In this document: one piece after another, positions 20,893-31,641 of the stretch
Layout of the letters: each line of letters opens with the position of its first letter
Position numbering within the stretch: position 1 is the stretch's first letter
Source: Bacteroidota bacterium
GTDB taxonomy: Bacteria; Bacteroidota; Bacteroidia; Bacteroidales; VadinHA17
Assembly: GCA_011049175.1 (NCBI GenBank)
Contig: DSCJ01000115.1
Location: 1-64,000 of the forward strand
Length of the DNA stretch: 64,000 nucleotides
Reading direction: 5' to 3'
Translations under genes and position numbers: made by a program
The notes under the pieces: model-generated
Told to the model about the DNA's origin: nothing
What the model saw: only the letters and a program-made list of their open reading frames with translations
The model's database searches: none

Positions 20893-23749
20893 TATCTCCT
20901 ACCTTGATGTCGTTGAAATTCTGGATGTTCAATCCACATTCATAGCCCGAGGCCACTTCTTTCACATCCTCCTTGAATCGTTTCAGGGAACCGAGCTCGC
21001 CGGTATACACCACGATTCCTTCGCGTATCACACGCACTTTGGTGTTCCGTGTAATTTTCCCTTCTCTCACAATACAGCCGGCCACGGTACCCACCTTGGT
21101 GATGCGGAATGTTTCTCTTACCTCCAGGGTGGCTACAATCTCCTCCTTAATTTCGGGAGAAAGCATACCTTCCATGGCGTCTTTGATCTCATTGATGGCA
21201 TCGTAAATAATGGAATAGAGCCGTATATCGATCTGCTCTTTTTCCGCCAGCCTGCGAGCACCCAGAGAGGGACGCACCTGGAACCCCACAATAATGGCAT
21301 TGGAAGCGGCGGCCAGCATCACGTCGGTTTCAGAAATCTGGCCTACAGCTTTGTGTATCACATTCACCTGGATATTTTCGGTTGACAGTTTGATCAGGGC
21401 ATCGGAAATGGCTTCCACCGATCCGTCCACATCTCCCTTCACAATGATATTCAGTTCCTGGAAGTTGCCAATGGCAATCCGGCGGCCGATCTCATCAAGG
21501 GTAATATGCTTGGTGGTACGAAGCTCCTGTTCGCGCTGCAATTGTTCTCTTTTGGTGGCAATCTCCTTGGCTTCCCGGTCGCTTTCCATCACATGGAAAT
21601 ATTCCCCTGCCTGGGGTGCCCCGTTGAGGCCCAGAACCATCACAGGAGTGGAAGGGCCAGCTTCTTCGATTTTTTTGCCCCTTTCATTGAACAGGGCCTT
21701 GATATGTCCGTAATACGAACCGGCCAGGATCACGTCGCCCATCCTCAGAGTCCCGGCTTTCACCAGCAGGGTGGCAATGTATCCCCGGCCCCTGTCGAGC
21801 GACGATTCCACCACGGTACCAACGGCCCGTTTGTTGGGATTGGCTTTCAAATCGAGCATTTCTGCCTCGAGCAACACTTTCTCGAGCAGATCGTCCACAT
21901 TCTTCCCTGTTTTGGCTGAAATTTCCTGCGACTGGTACTTGCCGCCCCAGTCTTCAACCATCAGGTTCATATTGGCCAGCTCTTCCTTGATCTTTTCCGT
22001 ATTGGCATTGGGCTTATCGATCTTGTTAATGGCAAAGACAATGGGTACCCCGGCGGCCTGAGCATGGTTTATGGCCTCAACGGTCTGGGGCATAACCCCG
22101 TCGTCGGCAGCCACCACAATAATAGCCACATCGGTTACCTGGGCTCCCCTGGCACGCATGGCCGTAAAGGCTTCGTGCCCGGGTGTGTCAAGAAAAGTGA
22201 TCATTTTCCCGTCTTCGCGGGTCACACTGTAAGCCCCGATATGCTGAGTGATCCCTCCGGCTTCGCCGGCCACTACATTTGCACTCCGGATATAATCGAG
22301 CAGCTTGGTCTTTCCATGGTCCACGTGCCCCATCACGGTGACGATGGGAGGCCTGGGTTGCAGGTCTTCCGGTCTCTCCTCTTCCTCACGGATGCCTTCC
22401 TGCAGATCCACTGACACAAATTCCACCTTGTATCCGAATTCATCGGCCACAACCGACATGGTTTCGGCATCGAGCCTCTGGTTGATGGAAACGAACAGGC
22501 CCAGGTTCATGCAGGTGGCAATCACCTCATTAACAGGAACGTCCATCATATTAGCCAGTTCGTTAACCGAGACGAACTCGGTGACCTGCAATACGTTTTT
22601 TTCTTTTTCTTTCTGCTCGGCTTCTTCCCGGGCCCGCTGGACAATGGCTTCCCTTTTCTCACGGCGGTATTTGGAACCTTTCGATTTCCCCTTGGCGGTT
22701 AACCGGGCCAGTGTGTCTTTCACCTGCTTCTGAACATCTTCCTCGTTGATCTCGGGGCGGAGGGCTTTTTTCTTCTTCCTGGCTCCTTTTTTGGTTTTCT
22801 TCTGTCCTTCCTCTCCGGCAAGATCGGCCTCCACCTTCTCCTTATCCTTGCGGATGCGTTTCCGTTTCTTTTTCCTGAAATCCTGGTCGCTGGAAGAAGC
22901 TACCGGCTTTTTCTTTTCCGGTTCTGCCGGGAGATCAATTTTCCCCACGACCGTGGGACCTGTCAATTTTTCAATTCTCGATTCGATAAAATCGTCTTTC
23001 GGTTCTTTTTCTTTTTCAACCCGGGCAGGACCTTTCGCTTTTTCTTTTTCTCCGGCAGCTTTTTTCTTTTCTTCAACCTTTGCAGCAGGTTTTTCTGCTT
23101 CTTTTTCGGGCTCTTTCGCCTTTTCTTCCTTCTCTTTTTGTTCCCCTGGTTCCCCCGCGGCTTCTTTCTCTTTCTTCTTCTCTCCCGGTTTTTCTTTCTT
23201 CTCTTTCTTCCGGTCTACCTCTTCCAGATCAATTTTTCCTACTACCCTTGGAGCCTTTTTTCCTGTTCCAGGTTCTTCTTCCTTTTCAGCCGGTTTCTCA
23301 GGAGCAGTCTCCTTTTCTTTCTCAGCCTTTTCAACGGCGGCTTTTTTCTCTTCGGCAGGAGCCTTTTCCCCGGCTGCGGAAGCTGGGGATTTTTTATCCG
23401 GTACTTCTTCCTTCTTGCCCTTCACCGAGGTACTGCTCATATCTTTTATCAGGACCTCCTCCTCCTCGTCTTCTTCTTCGGGCGACCTGCCTTTCTCCAC
23501 ATCCTCCAGGGAAATAGACTCCCTGGATTCCCTGAGGTTCCTCATGCTGAGCTTTTCCGATTCCTTTTTTACCGTTATATCCGAACTGTACTCGGCCATC
23601 AGGATATCATGGATCTCAGAAGGAACCTTGGTATTGGGATTCGGATCAATATCAATCCCCTTCTTCCTCAGGAAATCAACAATGGTGGATATTCCCACAT
23701 TGAATTCCCGGGCAAGCTTACTTAATCGGATTCCTTTGTTTTCACTCAT
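20849..23749 (-). CDS. infB: Translation initiation factor IF-2 with long charged N-terminal linker
   Basis: [32 protein letters not shown] GTPase motifs. Confidence 0.97.
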   Translation of the reverse strand: MSENKGIRLSKLAREFNVGISTIVDFLRKKGIDIDPNPNTKVPSEIHDILMAEYSSDITVKKESEKLSMRNLRESRESISLEDVEKGRSPEEEDEEEEVLIKDMSSTSVKGKKEEVPDKKSPASAAGEKAPAEEKKAAVEKAEKEKETAPEKPAEKEEEPGTGKKAPRVVGKIDLEEVDRKKEKKEKPGEKKKEKEAAGEPGEQKEKEEKAKEPEKEAEKPAAKVEEKKKAAGEKEKAKGPARVEKEKEPKDDFIESRIEKLTGPTVVGKIDLPAEPEKKKPVASSSDQDFRKKKRKRIRKDKEKVEADLAGEEGQKKTKKGARKKKKALRPEINEEDVQKQVKDTLARLTAKGKSKGSKYRREKREAIVQRAREEAEQKEKEKNVLQVTEFVSVNELANMMDVPVNEVIATCMNLGLFVSINQRLDAETMSVVADEFGYKVEFVSVDLQEGIREEEERPEDLQPRPPIVTVMGHVDHGKTKLLDYIRSANVVAGEAGGITQHIGAYSVTREDGKMITFLDTPGHEAFTAMRARGAQVTDVAIIVVAADDGVMPQTVEAINHAQAAGVPIVFAINKIDKPNANTEKIKEELANMNLMVEDWGGKYQSQEISAKTGKNVDDLLEKVLLEAEMLDLKANPNKRAVGTVVESSLDRGRGYIATLLVKAGTLRMGDVILAGSYYGHIKALFNERGKKIEEAGPSTPVMVLGLNGAPQAGEYFHVMESDREAKEIATKREQLQREQELRTTKHITLDEIGRRIAIGNFQELNIIVKGDVDGSVEAISDALIKLSTENIQVNVIHKAVGQISETDVMLAAASNAIIVGFQVRPSLGARRLAEKEQIDIRLYSIIYDAINEIKDAMEGMLSPEIKEEIVATLEVRETFRITKVGTVAGCIVREGKITRNTKVRVIREGIVVYTGELGSLKRFKEDVKEVASGYECGLNIQNFNDIKVGDIIEGYQEVEVKKTL

Positions 23750-23828
23750 ATATTCTCTCCGAAGATATTTGTCTCAGTCCACTGTTCCCCGCAAAAAAGT
23801 GGCGCTAAGTTAAAATTTTATTGTTAAT

Positions 23829-25067
23829 TTATTCAAATTCAGCTTTTAAAATTTGAAGCACCTCCCGGATGGTTTCTTCTTCCAGATCGGTTCTTTTCAC
23901 AAGGTCTTCCACCGTCAACTCCAGTACGCTTTTGGCCGTATCGCAGCCAATAGCCTTCAGTTCGTCGATAATCCATCCGTCAATTTCATCGCCAAATTCC
24001 TCCAGGTTCACATCTTCCTCGTCTTCTTCGGCATTTTCACGGTATACATCTATTTCATAACCGGTAAGCTGACTGGCCAGCCGGATGTTCAGTCCCCCCT
24101 TACCAATAGCAAGCGATACTTCGCTCGCTTTCAGGTACACCTCGGCCCGTTTCTCCGCTTCATTCAGCTTGATGGAACTGATTTTAGCCGGGCTCAGGGC
24201 ACGCTGTATGAATAACTGGGTATTGTTGGTAAAGTTAATCACATCAATGTTTTCGTTTTTCAGTTCCCTCACAATGCCGTGTATCCTCGATCCTTTCATC
24301 CCCACACAGGCTCCCACGGGATCGATCCTTTCATCGTACGACTCAACCGCCACTTTGGCCCGCTCGCCGGGAATACGCACAATTTTTTTTATGGTGATCA
24401 GGCCGTCGAAGATTTCCGGCACTTCCAGCTCGAATAAACGCTCGAGGAATACCGGCGATGTTCTGGAGAGAATGATCAGGGGAGTGTTGTTTTTCATTTC
24501 TACTTTGATCACCACCGCCCGAACGGTATCGCCTTTGCGATAATAATCCGAAGGGATCTGCTCTGACTTTGGAATGATCAGCTCGTTCCCTTCGTCGTCC
24601 AGCACCAGCACTTCCCGCTTCCACACCTGATACACCTCCCCCGTTACAATTTCTCCGATCCTGTCCTTGTATTTGTTGTACACATTGTTCTTTTCCAGGT
24701 CCATGATCCGCGCACTGAGGTTCTGCCGCAGCGCCAGGATGGCTCTTCTTCCGAAATCATGCAGCTTCACTTCATCGGTGACCTCTTCCCCCACTTCATA
24801 ATCTTCGTCTATTTTTTTTGCTTCCGAAATGGATATCTGCAGGTTCGTATCTTCCACCTCGCTGTCTTCCACTACTTCCCGGTTCCTCCATATCTCAAAG
24901 TCCCCTTTGTCAATGTTGATGATCACATCAAAATTTTCATCCGTGCCGTACTTTTTCATCAGGAGATTTCTGAAAACATCCTCCAGCACACTCATCATTG
25001 TGGCCCGGTCAATGTTTTTGAGTTCCTTAAACTCTGAAAACGTATCGATCAGATTCAGATTATCCAT
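23829..25067 (-). CDS. nusA: Transcription termination/antitermination factor NusA
   Basis: RTSPVFLERLFELEVPEIFDG, VGACVGMKGSRIHGIVRELKNENIDVI. Confidence 0.96.
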   Translation of the reverse strand: MDNLNLIDTFSEFKELKNIDRATMMSVLEDVFRNLLMKKYGTDENFDVIINIDKGDFEIWRNREVVEDSEVEDTNLQISISEAKKIDEDYEVGEEVTDEVKLHDFGRRAILALRQNLSARIMDLEKNNVYNKYKDRIGEIVTGEVYQVWKREVLVLDDEGNELIIPKSEQIPSDYYRKGDTVRAVVIKVEMKNNTPLIILSRTSPVFLERLFELEVPEIFDGLITIKKIVRIPGERAKVAVESYDERIDPVGACVGMKGSRIHGIVRELKNENIDVINFTNNTQLFIQRALSPAKISSIKLNEAEKRAEVYLKASEVSLAIGKGGLNIRLASQLTGYEIDVYRENAEEDEEDVNLEEFGDEIDGWIIDELKAIGCDTAKSVLELTVEDLVKRTDLEEETIREVLQILKAEFE

Positions 25068-25087
25068 TGTTTTCCGTATAAATGGTT

Positions 25088-25555
25088 TTATTTAAATTCC
25101 ACAGCAATCTTTGTCGACTTCACCTCGTCGAAAGCAAACCACCGTTCGGCAGCTTCTTCCTGTTTTTTCTTCTTCCCTCCGGCTCCCGTTGCTTCCCGTG
25201 TCAGTAGAGAGAACCCGCTGTCGCTCACACCCAGCAGCTTCCCCTTGAATTTTTCCCCGTCTTTCATCACCACTTCCACATTCCTCGAAATATTCTTTTC
25301 GTACTGCTCCTTCACCCGGAACGGCATAGTCAGCCCGGGCGAAGAAACCGTCAGTTCCATATCCTCCAGCTCGCCCTCCAGGGTATAGAGGAGGCTCTTT
25401 GACAGTTCCGCACATTCGTCAATAGTGATCCCGTTCTCACGGTCCACATAAACGGTTACCTTTTTCCCGGGAATTATCTGTACATCCACCAGGAAAAAAT
25501 CATCATCCCAGAAACTCTTTTCAATTGCTTCCTGTACTCTCTCTCTGGTTACCAT
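25088..25555 (-). CDS. rimP: Ribosome maturation factor RimP
   Basis: Position upstream of nusA-infB; VYVDRENGITIDECAELSKSL, VSSPGL motif. Confidence 0.92.
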   Translation of the reverse strand: MVTRERVQEAIEKSFWDDDFFLVDVQIIPGKKVTVYVDRENGITIDECAELSKSLLYTLEGELEDMELTVSSPGLTMPFRVKEQYEKNISRNVEVVMKDGEKFKGKLLGVSDSGFSLLTREATGAGGKKKKQEEAAERWFAFDEVKSTKIAVEFK

Positions 25556-25572
25556 GATATATTTCCAATAAA

Positions 25573-25593
25573 ATAGGGGACACTGTCCCCTAT
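25573..25593. promoter_or_regulatory. Perfect 21-bp palindrome in the rimP leader
   Basis: ATAGGGGACA-C-TGTCCCCTAT, 17 nt upstream of the rimP ATG. Confidence 0.7.
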
Positions 25594-25616
25594 GAAAACT
25601 TCCGCACTATCAGCCG

Positions 25617-25647
25617 CAAAAGTACGAATAATCCTTGAAATCACAAA
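25617..25647 (-). promoter_or_regulatory. Consensus Bacteroidota promoter for rimP-nusA-infB
   Basis: On the - strand TTTG-N19-TACTTTTG, matching the -33/-7 consensus TTTG / TAnnTTTG. Confidence 0.7.
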
Positions 25648-25778
25648 ATTATTTTCCACCTTTGCCATTGGACTGTCGTGCAGGTTACATGCCGCTGCCG
25701 CCCTGCGGAGATAAGCAACACAGCCGGCTTCATAATTACCTGTCATACAAAACATTAGAACAAACCGCTATTTTTACC

Positions 25779-27038
25779 GTGGAGTCTTCCGCAGCCAAAG
25801 GAAAAATTGTCAACGACCCCGTATACGGGTTTATCCGCATTCCCGCGGGGCTGGTCTTTGAGCTCACCGAGCATCCTTATGTTCAGCGGCTCAGGAGAAT
25901 CAGGCAACTGGGGCTGACAGGTTTCGTTTATCCCGGGGCCAACCATACCCGGTTTCAGCATGCCCTGGGGGCCCTGCACCTGATGTCGCAGGCCATTCAG
26001 AGCATACGTTCGAAAGGGACCCCTGTCACCCCGGCCGAAGAGGAAGCCGTATCCACAGCTATCCTGTTGCACGATATCGGCCACGGCCCCTTCTCCCATG
26101 CCCTGGAAAACAGCCTGATGGAAGGCATCCGTCATGAAGACCTCTCCATCCTGCTGATGGAAAAACTGAACCGGGATCTCGATAACAGGTTGAAAACGGC
26201 CCTGCGTATTTTCCGGAACCGGTACCCGAAAAAATTCCTGTTCCAGCTGGTTTCCGGACAACTCGACATGGACCGGATGGATTATCTCCGGCGTGACAGC
26301 TTTTTCACGGGGGTAACCGAAGGAACCATCGGATCCGACCGCATTATCAAAATGCTGAATGTGGTGAACGATCAGCTGGTGGTGGAGATCAAGGGAATCT
26401 ATTCGATAGAAAAGTTCCTGATCGCACGGCGGCTGATGTACTGGCAGGTTTACTTTCACAAAACAGTGATTGTGGCTGAGCAGCTGCTTCTGAAGCTGCT
26501 GCAGAGGGTAAGGGAACTCAGTAACAGGGGCATCCGGGTTTTTGCTACCCCCTCTCTTGATTTTTTTATCCGCGGGAAGATCGAAAAAAAAGACGTATGC
26601 CCATGGACCGGCTCGGAATACCAGCTTGAGATCATCAAACATTTTACCGGGCTCGACGACAACGACCTGCTGGCATCGGCCAAAGTATGGCAGCACCATC
26701 CCGATCCGGTCCTGTCGGAGCTGAGCCGCCGCCTGATCACCCGGAAACTGTTTGCCATTGAAATGCAACCGGGCCCTTTCGAAAGGGGGAAAACCGAAAC
26801 CCTTCTGAAAAAGGCCGGCCGGCAATGGGATCTGAACCGGAACGACAGCCGGTATCTGGTGTTTACGGGCAGCATTTCCAACCATGCCTATTCCGCTCAC
26901 GACGAACAGATCAAAATACTCCTCAAGAACGGAAAAACAGCCGACGTAACAGCCGTCTCGGAAATGCTCGGAACGGATGTCCTGTCGAAAAGGGTCAGGA
27001 AATATTACCTTTGTTATCCGAAAGAGATCAGAACCTGA
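25779..27038 (+). CDS. HD domain-containing phosphohydrolase
   Basis: RLRRIRQLGLTGFVYPGANHTRFQHALGALHL, LLHDIGHGPFSHALE; GTG start at 25779 likely. Confidence 0.85.
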   Translation: MESSAAKGKIVNDPVYGFIRIPAGLVFELTEHPYVQRLRRIRQLGLTGFVYPGANHTRFQHALGALHLMSQAIQSIRSKGTPVTPAEEEAVSTAILLHDIGHGPFSHALENSLMEGIRHEDLSILLMEKLNRDLDNRLKTALRIFRNRYPKKFLFQLVSGQLDMDRMDYLRRDSFFTGVTEGTIGSDRIIKMLNVVNDQLVVEIKGIYSIEKFLIARRLMYWQVYFHKTVIVAEQLLLKLLQRVRELSNRGIRVFATPSLDFFIRGKIEKKDVCPWTGSEYQLEIIKHFTGLDDNDLLASAKVWQHHPDPVLSELSRRLITRKLFAIEMQPGPFERGKTETLLKKAGRQWDLNRNDSRYLVFTGSISNHAYSAHDEQIKILLKNGKTADVTAVSEMLGTDVLSKRVRKYYLCYPKEIRT

Positions 27039-27072
27039 TCATCCATTAACTGTTGTTTAAAATCATAAAACC

Positions 27073-28116
27073 ATGGAATTTACTGCAAAAGCCCTGGCAC
27101 AGTTTCTGAAAGGAGAAGTGGAAGGAGATCCGGAGGTGGTGGTGTCGGATGTCTCGAAAATTGAAGAAGGCACACCCGGAACCCTCACTTTTCTGGCCAA
27201 TCCCAAATATACCCGCTTCATTTACACTACCCGGGCATCGGTAGTGCTGGTCGACCGCCATTTCCGGCCTGAGAAAAAAATTCCGGCCACCCTCATCCGT
27301 GTTGACAATCCCTATCAGGCCATGGCCAGCCTGCTGGAGATGGCCGAGGAACAGATGAAACAGTCCCGCTCAGGTATTCACGACCTGGCTTACATACATC
27401 CCAGTGCCATAACAGGTGAAGGGATATATGCCGGACCTTTCAGTGTGGTGTCGGAAAACACACGCATTGGGAAAAATGTACAGATATTTCCTCATGTGTA
27501 TATCGGAGAGAACTGTACCGTTGGCGATAACACCGTTCTGTATCCCGGGGTAAAAATCTACCACGGATGCCACATTGGTTCGAATTGCATCATCCATGCA
27601 GGAACCATAATCGGAAGCGACGGGTTCGGTTTTGCTCCAAAATCGGACAGCAATTACCAGAAAGTGCCCCAGATAGGCAATGTGGTTATTGAAAACGATG
27701 TGGAGATCGGGGCCAACACGGCCATTGACCGGGCCACCATGGGGTCAACCCGCATCCGCCGGGGGGTGAAGATCGACAACCTGGTGCAGATTGCCCACAA
27801 CGTGGAGATCGGCGATAATACCGTTATGGCCGGTCAGTGCGGCATTGCAGGATCCACACGCATCGGGAAAAACTGCATGCTGGGTGGCCAGGCCGGTATT
27901 GTTGGACACCTGCAGATAGCCGATCACGTGAAGATCGCAGCCCAGTCGGGGGTCACCTCCAGTATCCAAACCGAAGGCGAAGCAGTACAGGGTGCCCCTT
28001 CCTTCAATTTTACAAAATACCAGAAATCTTATGTGTTTTTCAGAAAGCTTCCGGAGCTGAATGCCCGCATAGAAGCCCTGGAGAAGGAGATCAGGGAACT
28101 GAAAAATAACCGGTAA
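27073..28116 (+). CDS. lpxD: UDP-3-O-(3-hydroxymyristoyl)glucosamine N-acyltransferase
   Basis: Hexapeptide repeats; GFGFAP, adjacent to lpxC/fabZ and lpxA. Confidence 0.95.
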   Translation: MEFTAKALAQFLKGEVEGDPEVVVSDVSKIEEGTPGTLTFLANPKYTRFIYTTRASVVLVDRHFRPEKKIPATLIRVDNPYQAMASLLEMAEEQMKQSRSGIHDLAYIHPSAITGEGIYAGPFSVVSENTRIGKNVQIFPHVYIGENCTVGDNTVLYPGVKIYHGCHIGSNCIIHAGTIIGSDGFGFAPKSDSNYQKVPQIGNVVIENDVEIGANTAIDRATMGSTRIRRGVKIDNLVQIAHNVEIGDNTVMAGQCGIAGSTRIGKNCMLGGQAGIVGHLQIADHVKIAAQSGVTSSIQTEGEAVQGAPSFNFTKYQKSYVFFRKLPELNARIEALEKEIRELKNNR

Positions 28117-28275
28117 AACCGGTTTCTTTCAGGTTTTCGACCAGTTATCCGGGACCAAAAATGATCTGCTCCGCTTCACTTGTTTTTCTTGCATTTCAAA
28201 AAAGTTGATTTTGGAATAACCTATTTTTTGTAACTTGCGCCCAAATTTTTTTGAATCATTCTGAATCGATATATC

Positions 28276-29691
28276 ATGCCCGAAAAACAAAAAACCCTTG
28301 CAAAATCCTTCTCCCTTAACGGAAAGGGATTACACACCGGTTTAGACGTAGAGATCACTTTTCATCCCGCTCCCCCTGATCACGGCATCCTGTTCAAACG
28401 CACCGATCTGAAAAACAGCCCAATGGTACATGCTCTGGCCGAATATGTTACAGACACCTCCCGGGGTACCACCATTGAGGAAAACGAAGTAAAAGTCGCC
28501 ACGATCGAGCATGTTATGGCCGCCATGTACGGAATGGGGATTGACAATGTGCTGATCGAAATCAACGGACCCGAAGCTCCCATTCTTGACGGAAGCTCAC
28601 ACATGTATGTTCAGTCCATAGAAAAGGCAGGTATCACCGACCAGGATGCCCCGAAAAACCATTATGTGGTTAAAGAAAAGATCGTTTATTCCAATGAAGA
28701 ACAGGGTGTCGATCTGATCGTATACCCCGATGACCACCTGAGCATCAATGTGCTGATAGATTACAACTCCAAAATCCTGGGCAATCAGTATGCCGTGCTG
28801 AACCAGCTGTCGGAATTCCCCAGGGAAGTGTCGATGTGCCGCACCTTTGTATTTTTCCACGAACTGGAGATGCTGGCCAAGCACAACCTGATCAAGGGAG
28901 GCGACCTGGACAATGCCATCATTATTCTTGAACGCAGCGTATCCCAGGAAGAACTCGACCGGGTGGCCGACCTTTTCAACAAACCGCATATCAAAGTGAA
29001 GCCCGAAGGGGTGCTGAACAATATCGACCTGCATTTCAGCAATGAGCCCGCCAGGCACAAATTGCTGGATATTATCGGCGACCTTGCCCTGGTGGGCCAG
29101 CCTATCAAGGGTAAAATCGTGGCCACCCGGCCCGGGCACTATGCCAATACCCAGCTGGCCAGAAGGATCCGGCAGGAGATCAAAAAAGAAAAATCCAAAC
29201 TACAGATCCCGAAGTACGACCCCAATACCCCGCCTGTATTCGATATCAACCAGATCAGGCAGATCCTGCCGCACCGCCCCCCCTTCCTGCTGGTCGACAA
29301 AATCATCCAGATGGATGAGAACTCCGTGGTGGGGCTGAAAAATGTGACAATGAACGAAGGATACTTCGTGGGGCATTTCCCGGTCGAACCCATTATGCCG
29401 GGTGTGCTCCAGGTAGAAGCCATGGCACAGGTAGGGGGAATGCTCGTGCTGAATTCCGTTCCCGACCCCTGGAACTATTCCACCTATTTCCTCAAAATCG
29501 ATAAGGTAAAGTTCAAGGATAAAGTGATCCCGGGCGACACCATTCTTTTTAAGCTCGAGCTGACCGAACCCATCCGCAGGGGCATTGTGCAAATGTATGG
29601 TCAGGCCTTTGTGGGCGACAGGCTGGTGATGGAAGGAGAATTAACAGCACAAATATTAAAAGATAAGAACAATGAGCCACCCGTTGAGTAA
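28276..29691 (+). CDS. lpxC/fabZ: Bifunctional LpxC deacetylase / FabZ 3-hydroxyacyl-ACP dehydratase
   Basis: N-terminal LpxC (IEHVMAAMYGMGIDNVLIEINGPEAPILDGSS) and C-terminal FabZ (ILPHRPPFLLVDKI, GHFPVEPIMPGVLQVEAMAQ). Confidence 0.96.
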   Translation: MPEKQKTLAKSFSLNGKGLHTGLDVEITFHPAPPDHGILFKRTDLKNSPMVHALAEYVTDTSRGTTIEENEVKVATIEHVMAAMYGMGIDNVLIEINGPEAPILDGSSHMYVQSIEKAGITDQDAPKNHYVVKEKIVYSNEEQGVDLIVYPDDHLSINVLIDYNSKILGNQYAVLNQLSEFPREVSMCRTFVFFHELEMLAKHNLIKGGDLDNAIIILERSVSQEELDRVADLFNKPHIKVKPEGVLNNIDLHFSNEPARHKLLDIIGDLALVGQPIKGKIVATRPGHYANTQLARRIRQEIKKEKSKLQIPKYDPNTPPVFDINQIRQILPHRPPFLLVDKIIQMDENSVVGLKNVTMNEGYFVGHFPVEPIMPGVLQVEAMAQVGGMLVLNSVPDPWNYSTYFLKIDKVKFKDKVIPGDTILFKLELTEPIRRGIVQMYGQAFVGDRLVMEGELTAQILKDKNNEPPVE

Positions 29692-30469
29692 TGTTCATCC
29701 CGATGCTCAGATAGGTAAAAACGTAACCATCAGTCCCTTTGTCACCATTTATCCCGATGTGAAGATCGGCGACAATACCTGGATCGGACCCAATGTCACC
29801 ATCATGGACGGCGCCAAGATAGGAGAGAACTGCAAGATCTTCCCCGGAGCTGTGATTTCGGCCATTCCGCAGGACCTGAAATACCAGGGAGAAGAATCCA
29901 CCGTAGAGATCGGCAACCATACCACCGTTCGTGAATGTGTTACCATCAACCGGGGAACCAAAGCCGTGGGAACCACCCGCGTGGGCGATCACTGCCTGCT
30001 GATGGCCTATGTACACATTGCCCACGACTGCATTGTGGGAAACAACTGTATCCTGGTCAACAATGTGGGGCTGGCAGGGGAGATCCAGCTGGGAGATTTC
30101 GTAACCCTGGGCGGGGCCACCATTGTGCACCAGTTTGTGAGAATCGGCGAACATGCCTTTGTGGGCGGAGGATCGAAAGTAAGAATCGATGTCCCTCCCT
30201 TTATCAAAGCCGACAGGGAGCCTCTTTCCTATATGGGGGTTAATTCGGTGGGACTGAAACGACGGGGATTCTCCCAGGAGTGCATCAATGAGATCCAAGA
30301 AATATACCGCACCATATATCTGCGGGGAATGAACAACACGCAGGCCCTGGAAGTGATCGAAAAAGAGTTTGCCCCCGGCCCGGAACGGGATGCCATCATT
30401 TCCTTCATCCGCGAATCGAAAAGAGGAATCATCCGGGGCTACCACCGGGTCATCAACACCACTACCTGA
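29672..30469 (+). CDS. lpxA: UDP-N-acetylglucosamine O-acyltransferase
   Basis: Hexapeptide repeats; SAIPQDLKYQGE; TTRVGDHCLLMAYVHIAHDC. Confidence 0.95.
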   Translation: MSHPLSNVHPDAQIGKNVTISPFVTIYPDVKIGDNTWIGPNVTIMDGAKIGENCKIFPGAVISAIPQDLKYQGEESTVEIGNHTTVRECVTINRGTKAVGTTRVGDHCLLMAYVHIAHDCIVGNNCILVNNVGLAGEIQLGDFVTLGGATIVHQFVRIGEHAFVGGGSKVRIDVPPFIKADREPLSYMGVNSVGLKRRGFSQECINEIQEIYRTIYLRGMNNTQALEVIEKEFAPGPERDAIISFIRESKRGIIRGYHRVINTTT

Positions 30470-31511
30470 TCTGGTTCCAGCCCTGGGCAGTTAGAGGCAC
30501 CCGGTTACCGCCCGAGGTAATCAGCCATTTTTCATCCTTTTCGGAAATGATCTCCCCCAGTACAGTAATACCGGGAACTCCGATAATCTTTTCCCCCTGG
30601 GCGCCAGGCAAAGTGAACAACAGTTCATAGTCTTCTCCCCCGTTCAATGCCACCGTTTCCGGCTCCATGGAAAATTCTTCAGCCACTTTCCTGGCTTCGT
30701 CATGCACCGGGATACGGTCGACGTACAGCCTGCACCCGACCTCCGATCGATGGCAGATATGCAGCAGATCGCTCGAAAGGCCGTCGGAAATATCGATCAT
30801 GGCATTGGGCACCAGTTTCTCTTTCCTGAAAAATTCCACCACATCGCGCCGGGCTTCCGGCCTGAGCTGCCGTTGCAGAACATAGTCGTATCCCTCCAGT
30901 TTGGGCTGTACCGAGCGGTCGGCTTCATACAGTCTCTTCTCCCTTTCCAGCACCTGCAATCCCAGGTAAGCCGCTCCCATATCGCCCGAAACACAGATCA
31001 GATCGCCCGGCCGGGCCCCGCTGCGGTATACCAGCTTTTCGGGCTCCGATTCCCCTACGGCGGTAACACTAATGATCAGCCCGGTCATCGAGGCCGAAAC
31101 ATCCCCTCCCACCAAATCCACTCCGTACTGCTCACACGCCAGCTTCACTCCCTCGTACAGTTCTTCCATATCCTCAACGAAAAATTTTCCCGAAATGCCC
31201 AGGGATACCGTGACCTGCCCCGGAACGGCATTCATAGCATACACATCAGAAAGATTGACCACCACCGCCTTGTATCCCAGATGCTTCAGGGGTGTGTATA
31301 CCAGATTGAAATGAATGCCTTCCAGCAAAAGGTCGGTGGTAACCACCGTGTGCCGGTGGCCGTGCCGGATAACAGCCGCATCATCCCCCACACCTTTCAC
31401 TGTGGACGAATGGTTTGTTCCGGCCCATCGGGTCAGGTGTTCAATCAGCCTGAATTCCCCCAGCGAGGATATGGGGGTCTTTTTACCGTTCTCTGGTCTC
31501 ATACGGTACAT
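30462..31511 (-). CDS. thiL: Thiamine-monophosphate kinase
   Basis: GVGDDAAVI, TTDLLLEGIHF, DISDGLSSDLLHI, NGGEDYELLFT. Confidence 0.94.
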   Translation of the reverse strand: MYRMRPENGKKTPISSLGEFRLIEHLTRWAGTNHSSTVKGVGDDAAVIRHGHRHTVVTTDLLLEGIHFNLVYTPLKHLGYKAVVVNLSDVYAMNAVPGQVTVSLGISGKFFVEDMEELYEGVKLACEQYGVDLVGGDVSASMTGLIISVTAVGESEPEKLVYRSGARPGDLICVSGDMGAAYLGLQVLEREKRLYEADRSVQPKLEGYDYVLQRQLRPEARRDVVEFFRKEKLVPNAMIDISDGLSSDLLHICHRSEVGCRLYVDRIPVHDEARKVAEEFSMEPETVALNGGEDYELLFTLPGAQGEKIIGVPGITVLGEIISEKDEKWLITSGGNRVPLTAQGWNQIR

Positions 31512-31572
31512 TTTACGGGTACTGGCAACAAGATTTCGAAAACAAAGATTTCAAAAAATATATCAGAATTCG

Positions 31573-31580
31573 TATCTTTG
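31573..31580 (+). promoter_or_regulatory. Putative -7 element upstream of sufB
   Basis: TATCTTTG matches TAnnTTTG; no clear -33 TTTG seen. Confidence 0.35.
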
Positions 31581-31641
31581 TCCTTATTTAGATTAATTTT
31601 AATTAAGTACGCCCACAGGCAATTTTCTAGCAGGCAAAAAT

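Noticed and set aside
22746-23813. 355-aa + strand Phe/Ser-rich ORF
   Set aside because: Antisense of the infB lysine/glutamate-rich linker (AAG/GAA codons read in reverse give CTT/TTC); no independent support.
25755-26900. 381-aa - strand ORF
   Set aside because: Antisense of the HD-domain phosphohydrolase, which has clear HD motifs.
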